Below are positions 55,490-64,000 of a stretch of DNA of 64,000 nucleotides, piece by piece. Within the stretch, counting starts at the first letter, position 1; each line of letters starts with the position of its first letter. This stretch comes from Gnetum montanum (lineage: Eukaryota; Streptophyta; Gnetopsida; Gnetales; Gnetaceae). Position numbers and translations under genes: made by a program. Below the pieces are notes generated by a model, which was given only the letters and a program-made list of their open reading frames with translations, was not told the DNA's origin and did no database searches. Location of the stretch: assembly GCA_015680685.1 (NCBI GenBank), contig MNCI01023831.1, positions 5,532-69,531 of the forward strand. The letters run 5' to 3'.

Positions 55490-57370
55490 TGGAGGCTCTT
55501 GTAACTTAGATGGTCCTTCATCCTATCCTAGTCCTACTGGTGATCTATGCTATCCTACTGCTACTACTTCTTCTTCTAAAAATTTAAGGACATCCAATAG
55601 TATATTTATCTTACCTTTCTTACTATGTGAATCATTGATGGTCTAGGAAACATCACCTAGACTAGTTGGAATTGGTACATCCCACAAATATTGCATTATG
55701 AAAAACAACTTCTTCATGTTCAACAACTAGGCTACGAAATATTTATGTTTGATGTCAAAGGTATAGACAAGGTTTTCCAGTTCCTAATGATCATTCAACT
55801 TTTGGCTTGGTTTTTAGAAATTAATCATTGTTCTTCAAAATTGCTCTTGGAAACCTCAAGCTCCACATTATCTACTTCTAGTTTTTACTTTTTGTTCTTA
55901 TGAAGTTTAAACTCCAACTCATAAAGGAGGTAGAAGCTAGCCACTTGCTTCTCCAACTTTGACATTAGCCTTCTTGTGATTACCATTTTCAAGTTTGCAT
56001 AATATAGGTTGGCTAACTCTATATATTTTGTCATCTCTTCAATTCATAACTCCTTTAGATAGATTTCTACTTGGTTGTATGCATTGAATCCATTAAATAT
56101 GGGCTTCCATACATCACCTCTTTATTAGAGTTTCTAGAAGGCTTCATTTACCTTTTCCTATTCAAGCTTGATTTCTTTTTTATTGATCACTTTTAACATT
56201 TTAACTTTATCCCTACAATGATTTTTCACCTTTTCAAACTTGATGACTTTGTTCTTTTAGGAAGAGATGTCTATGGTAATATTTTAGTGAAAGGCATGAA
56301 CTTTCTCCATTGAGAGGATTTGATTTCCTGTGGTCAACCTTCTAACATCCTCGTTTATCTTAGCAAGCTATTCCTACTACTGATGGATGTATTCTAGAAA
56401 CTATTCCTTTTTATTCTTATCTTTCCTTAGGCACTAGTTCTTCTAATTTAGAGTTATATTTTTCTTTCACATATCTCGAAGGTCATGACTAGTAGAATTC
56501 ATCATTACTTCAAATAGTGATGCATCAAATAAAGTAATTTCTTTAGCATTATCAACCTCTTAAAGTCTTTGTTTAAGCTATTTAAAAGCTTTTTCTCTAG
56601 TAATCTTTGGCTACATAATATATGGATTTTGACAAGAAAGCTCTTAATTCCATAATCTCCATTACTAACCATTGCTTGTTGGTAGTATCTTCTTCAAGTT
56701 GTTCTTGGGAGATTAAGAGAATGCTCCTTATCTTTAGCAAATATGACTAAGTTGATGAAATATCTTTCATGAGATTAAAGATCTTTGAAGTAAGTTGCCT
56801 GCTCTCAACTAGTTACTTTAGCGCTTCCTTGTGTTGTGTCATGTTCATTCCCATGCTTCTAGCCTAGAAAAATGTCTAAATATTTTCATTGTAGCTATAT
56901 TAGAAATAAATGTTATAGGAGTACTTAGAGCCTCTTGAATTCTATTTGCAACCATCTCTACTACTATATCCTGGTGCTTGTGCAGTATGCCTAGGACTAT
57001 TGCATCTTCCTCTTCCTCTAGCATGATAGAGAAAGCTATTATTTTTTTGAAGATATTAGGAAATAATTGTCTTTGAATAGACATAGTGACCTCTTAAGTG
57101 TTGGGATTAGTATGAATAGAAGCTTAGTATTTTCACATAGAGAATAGATGGACTAGGTCATTTGCCAACCTACTAATGATCCTTTCGACATTATTAAGAT
57201 GGCTCATGATTAGATGGTACATTAAAAACTCATCACCACCTCTAAAAGTTTATTGTTATAATGACTACTACCTTAGTTTCCTTAACCATTATTTACCTAC
57301 TACCATTTTAGATTTAATTTTTGGTGCTGCTATTGATGTTGGAGGTCACATTTTTTCTTAGACCTCAATA
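55490..57370 (-). pseudogene. Coiled-coil ORF relic of an Athila-like element
   Basis: Read on the minus strand, a protein-like frame runs for about 600 codons with some 20 stops and a few shifts. Blocks include LNNVERIISRLANDLVHLFS, LFPNIFKKIIAFSIMLEEEE, NMTQHKEALK, ISQEQLEEDTTNKQWLVMEI, LAKINEDVRRLTTGNQILSM, AYNQVEIYLKEL and LYYAKLKMVITRRLMSKLEK. Charged heptad-like spacing suggests long coiled coils. It ends about 250 bp before an eroded polypurine tract and LTR, so it is the last ORF of that element, the place of the Athila envelope-like ORF. No transmembrane segment or signal peptide is seen, and the family is not recognised. Confidence 0.5.
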
Positions 57371-58369
57371 GGAGGTTTATCTTTCATCACCTCCTAACAT
57401 GATGTAGTAGGGGCCCTATAGACTACATTAGAGTAGCAAGCAATTCCTCCTCTTTTATAATGTTTACTAATGAGACATGAAAAGTAGCATGCATTCAATC
57501 AAATGATTGTTCACATTGTTATTACCTTCTTTGCTCTATACTTTCGTGATACTATATCTATGAATTATCTTTTCATAAGTGTTCTTCAACATCTGTGATC
57601 TCATTACAATTGTTCCTTTATGTCTATGATATATACTGAATAGAAAGTTTGAATGCATTTTTTGTGCACTAAAAGAAATAACCATCTTAGGAAATGTGAA
57701 CAAAATATTACATAAAAATAAATAACTTGAACAATGTTAGAGAATAAAAACCTACAATTTTTGTTAATGATTTGTATTATTTTGATCCATGCAAATGATC
57801 ATTTTGAAGGATGAATTTTTTGTTGGCATGAGTTTATTAAAAACAAATACAACTTGAACTATGTTAATAAAGTATGTATAGAAATAAAGGATAATATTTA
57901 GCAATGTAAAAGTTATAAATGTATAATGCATAAATTTTATAACTTTGAAAAATAATTGGTAGAATGATTATACATCAAAAGAATAAACAAGTTGTACTTA
58001 TGAATCTCATTGAACTTGTTGTTCTAGCTAGCATTGTATTCATTCTTGTTTGTAAAATCATCATCTATCCTCTCAACTCATTAATTTTGGATTTTTACTC
58101 TCTATGGTCTGTGGGTATCATTATCCTAGCGAATGCCCATGGCCACCAATATGGCCTCCATGAATTGCACCATTTGTAAACAATGGTTGTTATAGATGAT
58201 TTTTAATGAACTATTACATGGGTTCATTATCAAGAATAATTGTAGTAGGATCCATTTTAAGAATAATTTTGTAGCTATCTAAAATAAAATTGAGAAAGAG
58301 TATAATAACTATGTTATTTTAATTTTTAAATATTATGATGCATATATTCAATTATTTTCCTACCTATGT
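57371..58369. other. AT-rich stretch, nothing recognised
   Basis: A + frame at 57964-58179 has a hydrophobic run (LIELVVLASIVFILVCKIII) but no family resemblance or context. Confidence 0.3.
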
Positions 58370-59465
58370 TTGATTTTTCTATTAAAATTTGATTTTCAAT
58401 TTCCCAGTATAAATTCAATTTGTCCAACCTAAGTGCAAAATTTTCTTCCTTTTCTTTGATTGGTTCTTTGAGTTTAAAGTTGGATCCCACATAAAATTTA
58501 TTTTTTTATTGAAATAGTTTCCAGCCCAAGTATAAATATTGAATTATGTTTTCTCATCTAGATTTAGATTTTCTCATTCAAATGTCTTTCCACACAAGTT
58601 TGAATTTTTGAGCCTAAATTTGAATTTTTACATTAAAATGTCTTCCCACCCAAATTTAAATTTTCAAAATCAAATTTTCTTACCCAAGTTTAAGTTTTAA
58701 TTCTTTTTTCACCAAAATATACTTCCATCAAGTTTGAATCTTGCATTATTTTTTTTAGTTAGATTAAATTTTTTTCCTTGGAATGTCTTCTCATCCAAGT
58801 TTGAGTTTTCTTATCCAAATTTGAATTTTCATGTTAAAATTTCTTTCCACCTAAGTTTGAAGTTTGTCATCCAATTTGAATATTTAAATTTTGAATTATG
58901 TATTCTCAACCATATTTAAATTTTTTCATTGGTATATCTTATCATCCAAGTTTGAATTTTCCTACCAAAATTTAGATTTTCACTTTGAAATTTTCTCTTC
59001 AAAATTTAAATTTTCCTAGACAAGCATCCACAAATTACTTTTGCCTTCCCTTCAACACTCTCTTATATAATTTTTTCTTATATTTAAATTTTTTCACCTA
59101 AATGTCTTCTACCCAAATATAAATTTTTTATGAAGGCATCCCTAAATTACTATGTACATTCTTCTACCACTCTCCTTCTATTAGGGATTTGTCAAAATTT
59201 AAAGTTTTCTTTTCAAATTGGAATTTTCCTTCCTAACCATTCACAAAGTATTGTGAACATTTTCTCACCAGCTTCCTTTCATACAAAGTTTACTCAAATT
59301 TCTTTAATATTCGCAAACTAGTGTCGAAATACTTTCAAGTATCCACAAATGAGTGTGGAAATCCTTCAAACACTCTTCTTCAATGTAGATTTCATTGAAT
59401 TTTAATGTTTGTACCCAAATATCATTTGTCCAAATTTGAAATTTCTTATGTAAGTGCCTATAAAT
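58370..59465. repeat. Degenerate repeat field around 'cccaagtttgaattttc'
   Basis: Some 25 occurrences of 'caagtttgaattttc', 'caaatttaaattttc' and close variants, commonly joined by 'atgtcttc.cacc' spacers. The irregular period is about 35-55 bp. It looks like an old tandem array blurred by mutation. Confidence 0.6.
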
Positions 59466-60171
59466 TAGTCTAGACATCCTCCCACCACTCTTCTAGATAG
59501 GTTGGCCTACAACCAATATTCTTTTAAATGGGCCATGGTGTGTTAAAATAGAAAAAAATGTTAGGTCTGATGTGCGCCAAAGGAATAAAATAATGTGGTA
59601 TCCATCTTTAATATTATTTGTATTGTACCATAGTTGATGTATTCATTCTTTACAAGGGATTTTGAGCTATCTACCTGCTTCAACTCTTAGATGATTTAGT
59701 TCACTATGATTTGAAAGCTAAAATAGTTTAACTATAGATATAGCCAACATGATCCATTAGGAAAATTAGGACTCAACTAGTAATCTATTGCCTATGAAGA
59801 TAATATACTAGGAAGAAAAAATAGTATATTAATATGAGACATGACCTATCCATACCAAAGTCCTGAAAATAACTAAAAAATTTGTTTTAGTCCTTTAAGC
59901 TAAATCAATGAGCCATGGGTTATTTCCTTGAAGAGACTCATTAAAAGTACACCAAAACCTTAGTAAAAACATTTTTACTCACCTAAACTTATAATAAAAT
60001 GAAATGCAGATTTATTACATATGAAGACCTATAGGATCTATTAAAGAGAGATTACATTTAAATAAAAAATAAAGATAGACATTACAAATTGATCAATCAC
60101 CGAGGCAAGCACCAAGAGTAAATCATACAAGTTTTTTGTTGTAACATTATAACATTGTCTCAAATGGGTAG
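59466..60171. other. AT-rich stretch before the + Athila-like LTR
   Basis: Expected to be the 3' internal region of that element, but it does not clearly match 587-2439. No feature recognised. Confidence 0.3.
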
Positions 60172-61030
60172 TGATGAAGCATCAAAGTGTTGCGTCAATG
60201 GGTCCCCATTGATGTGGCCTCATTGATGTAGCCCCATCATCATGGTGTTGCCCCATTAATGGGCCCACGTTGATGTAGCGTTTGTGACATTTACGAGGCC
60301 CCATCAATGCCACTCCACAATAAAGTCTATAAATATGTTCTTACTAGTTGTGTTTATGAGAGATCATATCAGAGTTGTAGTAGAGCTCTTATAGTTTTAT
60401 CATTTAAGAGTTAGAATATTTCTCCAAGTGCCCACAACAAGAGTCAGAAAGTGTATAGATCTTTATTCAAGCACTGATGTACCTAAGCACACCAATGTGA
60501 ATGGCAATTAAGACAAGCCTTTTGATAAAACTTTGTAGCACATGGAATAGATTAATGATTTATTTCTACATTTACTATCTCTATTAATTATGTAATCAAT
60601 TGAGCTAAATTATATTTCAATTAATTAATTAATTAAGCTAAATAGATTAAACACATAAGCATGATCACTTCGAGCATAACATACAACACTTGATAATCTT
60701 AGAACCACTTAATGCTTGGTAACCTCATAGTGTTGTGTGTGTTTAGGATGTGTACGAAAAGTGGGATCAAATACTTATGTTAGAATAGTTAATTATTAAT
60801 TAGAAATTAGATTAGTTAAATTGGTTCATAAGTTAAGTTTCAACTTGTTTTTAATTATATATGAATAAAATATAAAATAATAAAAATCATGTGCCTTAAC
60901 TACACTTAATCATACACTAAGCTCTATAAGTGTAGTTGGGAAGACAATGATCATCATGATTAGATTTAATGTTCTAGAACCAATGTACATGGGAACTTAA
61001 GGTCTATAGAATTTGACTAGATTGCACATG
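60172..61030 (+). repeat. Athila-like LTR, right end truncated
   Basis: Starts TGATGAAGC after a decayed polypurine tract (atgggtag). It has repeats of 'cccattgatgtggcc' type, a TATA box (tctataaatat near 60325), 'caagcactgatgtacctaag', 'agcatgatcacttcgagcat' and 'agaagacaatgatcat'-like blocks. It lacks the last ~55 bp of the family LTR and joins an inverted copy directly. Confidence 0.7.
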
Positions 61031-61033
61031 AAT

Positions 61034-61838
61034 TGATGAGTGGTGAGGTACCCCTACACTCAACCATATGAATATGAGCATTACACGTGCGATTCGGTTG
61101 AACTCCAAGGACTAAGTGCTTACCCACCTTATGGAACACTTAAGGTTAATTAGTTGATGTCTTCCCAAGCTCACTTGTATTTTTCATGGTTGTATGGTTA
61201 AGTGTACTTGAGGTACATGATTTTTATGTCTTTTATGGTTTTATCTCTTATGCTAAGAGGGGAAAGGGTGAAGAGACTAAGTAACTAACTTTCACTAACT
61301 AGGATTTAATTGTCCTAGCATCAGTATCTGTTCCCACTTTCCATTCACACCCTGAACCAATGCAATGCTACTAGGATTACCAAATGCTATTCGTTACTGG
61401 GATTACCAAGCGTAACGCACGTGCTCAAAGTAGTCATATTGAATGCACTTAACTATGAGAGTTAATGGTTGAGAGAGATTTAGTCTTTAAAGAAGCATTT
61501 AAACATTTAAAAATAATTAAATTTCTATTTAGCTTAGTCCATATGCTGCAAGGTTTATCCAAAAGTTCATCTTTATTTTTGTACACAATCATGTGCTCAG
61601 GTATAGAATTGCTCAAATAAAGATTCGTTCACTTTGGAACTTCTATTGCAGGCACATGGAAATTATTCTAACTCTGAAATTGTAAAATGGCAAGAGTTTG
61701 GCTAAGGTCTAGATCTAGATGGAAAAAAAGGGAGATTCATCTCTTATTTATAGAATTGGCAACGAGCTATGATATTGTGTACGGGATATCACAGCTTCCG
61801 ATGCAATATCGCGGCCCATGCGATGTCGCGTCCCATCA
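61034..61838 (-). repeat. Athila-like LTR, complete (805 bp, minus strand)
   Basis: On the minus strand it starts TGATGGGACGCGAC after the polypurine tract and ends CTCATCA. It matches 2453-3270 throughout, with a TATA box (tctataaataag near 61750) and 'tttgagcaattctatacctg'. The CG-rich start (gcgacatcgcatgggccgcg) differs from the other copies. Confidence 0.75.
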
Positions 61839-61851
61839 TACCCCCATGATT
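61839..61851 (-). other. Polypurine tract of the minus-strand Athila-like element
   Basis: Read on the minus strand: atcatgggggta, identical to the tract at 2440-2452. Confidence 0.65.
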
Positions 61852-64000
61852 GAATAAAAATTTGTCCTCAAGTTCCTTACAAAATATTGGGAAGGTATGG
61901 GATTATTGACTTGGATGGAATTAATGGTGAATGGGATGACATGTGAATAGATCATCATTACAATACATGGAAAAACTTAGTGTTCATGACAACAAGAGTG
62001 AACACTATATACAATTGACATCTAGCCTTTTTTGGCAGCTTAGAGAGAAAGATAGGAAGAGAAGAAGTCTATTGCTGCCAATGCCAAGATTGCACCTTTT
62101 GTTGTCCATTCATAAGCGTGCCATCAATCTCGTTCCTTGCATAACTACTTCAGCACCAGTCCATTCCAAGTGTTTCTTCTAGGTCCAATTTGTTGTTGCA
62201 TGATTTCCATCTACACACACAACATAGTCGCATATTAGCAAGGGTAAATGAATCACAATGCAATTGATACCTTGCCTCAGTGTAAGGTCCATTGGCTGAG
62301 TTGTGGTATGGCTGATGTAGATTTTGGAGATATACTAATGATGACTACCCAAGGTGTAGGGGTTAGGAGAAAATTAAAAAAATTGGACTAGGACCCCCAT
62401 GACTAATCATGAACCTTCGGTAGCAAGAGAATGGAAAAAGATAAGGAATAAGAAAGATGGAAAAAAAGAGACAACTGCAATGCTGATGAAATGGATGTGA
62501 AAGATGGAAATGAAAAACATAATTGGTGACTACAGAAATGTTTAAAGTAAAGAAATTAATGGATGCACCAAATAGGAATGCAAGTGGGTCCTCCCCAAAG
62601 CAGCCTCATGCCCTTAATGCCCTTAATGCCCTTAATGCCCTGAGAATCCTACATTCAAAGAGTCTGTAGGCTCTAAGAATATCATTTGGAAACAAGAGTT
62701 AAATTCTTAACCATAAGAGTTCACCAAAAAGAAAATAATGCATCCACTAACATACATACTACTAATATAATCGGCAATGAGGTGATAAATGGGGAAAGAA
62801 GGATGGAAATAAGAGAATGTAATGGAATCTCAAGAACAAGGTGATGTACAGCTCCTTGTGTGTTAATGGTTAATGTGACTTAGTAGATCCCATTCTAAAT
62901 CCAACCTCAAACAAACCACATTCAATGACTTCACATTGATACATTTGTCCCATCCATCAACTTGAAGTAACAAGAATGCCTTCACCAAAGAGCCACCACC
63001 ATTCCGACGAAACAAAGGAGGAGAGAGTAGGAAGTGAGAAGGGCCTTAGTTAGAGGGAACATGTTTATTTTAGTTCCATAACCAATGCTTGTAGCCAAAA
63101 TGATTATTTAATCTAAGGGATGTGCTTTGAATTCTCACTATTTTTTTTATTTTTATTTTTGCGTGAGAACCACACCATGCAAAGACTTATTATTTTATTT
63201 GCTCAGCTTCTTGATAATGTGGCAACATCGAAATGGTAAAAAAAATCAAGAAGAAATCATCCAAGAACCTAAGAGAATGGAAAATACAAGTGGATCAAAT
63301 CCCCTTGAAGTCACACACTTTTCAATTCTTAAGTCTTTCCTTAGTTCGAGAAATACCCAGTCACTGATTCGTTGATAGTTCTTATTATTGAAAAAGGGTG
63401 ACTGTATAGTTTCCAAGCCAAGAGAGACCATAGAAATTTATGGATGCATGGATGATGTGGACTCATTGCCTATTATATCAAAAGAACCATACCTTAGTAT
63501 CAACATCAGAACTTAAAGGTAAAAGCCAAACATTAGCAATCAATGGAATATAGTTCATACCATCTTTGAAGCACTTATTAAGTGACTAATCAATAAAGTA
63601 ATCAAAGATACAAAGAAATGAAAAAGTATAAATGATGTTGTAAAACAAAAACAAGAAAAGTTAAAGAAATTTGTAAAACAAAAATGTGTAAAAAAAATTA
63701 AAAAGAAGTGAGGGCCTCAAATGATTAGCATAGGTGACCATCTATCCCATGATTGAATTGAAAGGGAGAGATCCAAAATAATGAGCATTTTTTTTAGAAG
63801 TTTCCAACTTCTCCCAATTGATGTTTTCAGGTTAAGGGTTGGAAGTTGGTGATGCTCATGCTCCAGTGTATCTATGCTTTTGATGTGAGTGCACGTTGTT
63901 TCCCCAGTTAGTTCCATGCATATTGGTGGGTTTCTCTCTTGATTAGTTGACAACCACTGGGTCTTCTCTTGTTGTGTGGTTACTACATATAGGTAGTTTA
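61852..64000 (-). mobile_element. Athila-like element, 3' internal region (minus strand)
   Basis: The reverse complement matches 587-2439 in order: 'gaggacaaatttttattcaatc', 'ggaggacccacttgcat', 'ccctctaactaagg', 'ctttgcatggtgtggttctc' and 'gcaatgagtccaca'. No integrase is reached before the window ends. No conserved ORF is visible between. Confidence 0.7.
62608..62643. repeat. 9-bp tandem repeat (cccttaatg)n
   Basis: Just under four perfect copies. The matching region near 1700 in the + element does not have it, so it arose in this copy. Confidence 0.8.

Noticed and set aside
57964-58179. A small membrane protein (LIELVVLASIVFILV)
   Set aside because: Hydrophobic runs are expected from T-rich DNA, and there is no conserved motif, start context or homologue in the window.
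58340-59465. A CRISPR-like array
   Set aside because: The repeats are degenerate and irregularly spaced with no constant repeat/unique spacer pattern, and this is eukaryotic nuclear DNA.

Overview
The window is nuclear DNA from a seed plant with a large, retrotransposon-dominated genome. A gymnosperm such as a conifer is my best guess (inference). It is AT-rich and holds no gene that looks intact and no tRNA gene. It does hold heavily mutated Ty3/gypsy elements of the Athila and Tat clades, one Ty1/copia element, a decayed plastid insertion and, between about 13.4 and 20.5 kb, a GC-richer island with relics of at least three ordinary plant genes.

Layout. 0-3.3 kb: the 3' end of an Athila-like element on + (integrase tail, polypurine tract, LTR). 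3.3-6.2 kb: AT-rich sequence with unidentified coding-like fragments, best at 5.34-6.21 kb. 6.6-9.0 kb: a foldback structure of four copies of one ~450-600 bp repeat in +,-,-,+ order. 9.0-12.2 kb: an Athila-like LTR (+) beside a Tat LTR (-). 12.7-13.0 kb: a tandem repeat. 13.47-13.82 kb (-): chalcone-synthase-like pseudogene. 14.35-14.94 kb (+): GH31 alpha-glucosidase/xylosidase pseudogene. 15.3-18.7 kb (+): HD-Zip IV homeobox pseudogene, split by a copia element at 16.45-18.26 kb. That element carries a GC-rich non-copia segment and an LTR with three internal repeats.

18.7-23.8 kb is mostly unassigned. 23.82-24.70 kb is a plastid insertion (minus strand: end of 23S, then 4.5S and 5S rRNA). 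A tRNA-like SINE head follows at 24.9 kb. 25-31.5 kb holds AT-rich sequence, a minus-strand relic and palindromic tandem repeats. 32.1-35.6 kb is a Tat-type pol (RT, RNase H, second RNase H, integrase) with many stops, followed by a 3' repeat array and an LTR at 37.4 kb. 39.8-54.8 kb holds further LTR fragments and a second Tat element (LTR, primer site, gag, protease, no pol, 3' LTR with a 20-bp satellite-like array and a 267-base gap). 54.8-57.4 kb: a minus-strand Athila-like LTR preceded by a coiled-coil ORF relic. 58.4-59.5 kb: a degenerate repeat field. 60.17-61.84 kb: two Athila-like LTRs tail to tail. 61.84-64 kb: the minus-strand internal region matching the first 2.4 kb of the window.

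No set of genes here works as a pathway. The story is nested insertion, decay by point mutation and tandem-array turnover inside LTRs. All homology calls come from reading the sequence against remembered family consensus, with no database search.
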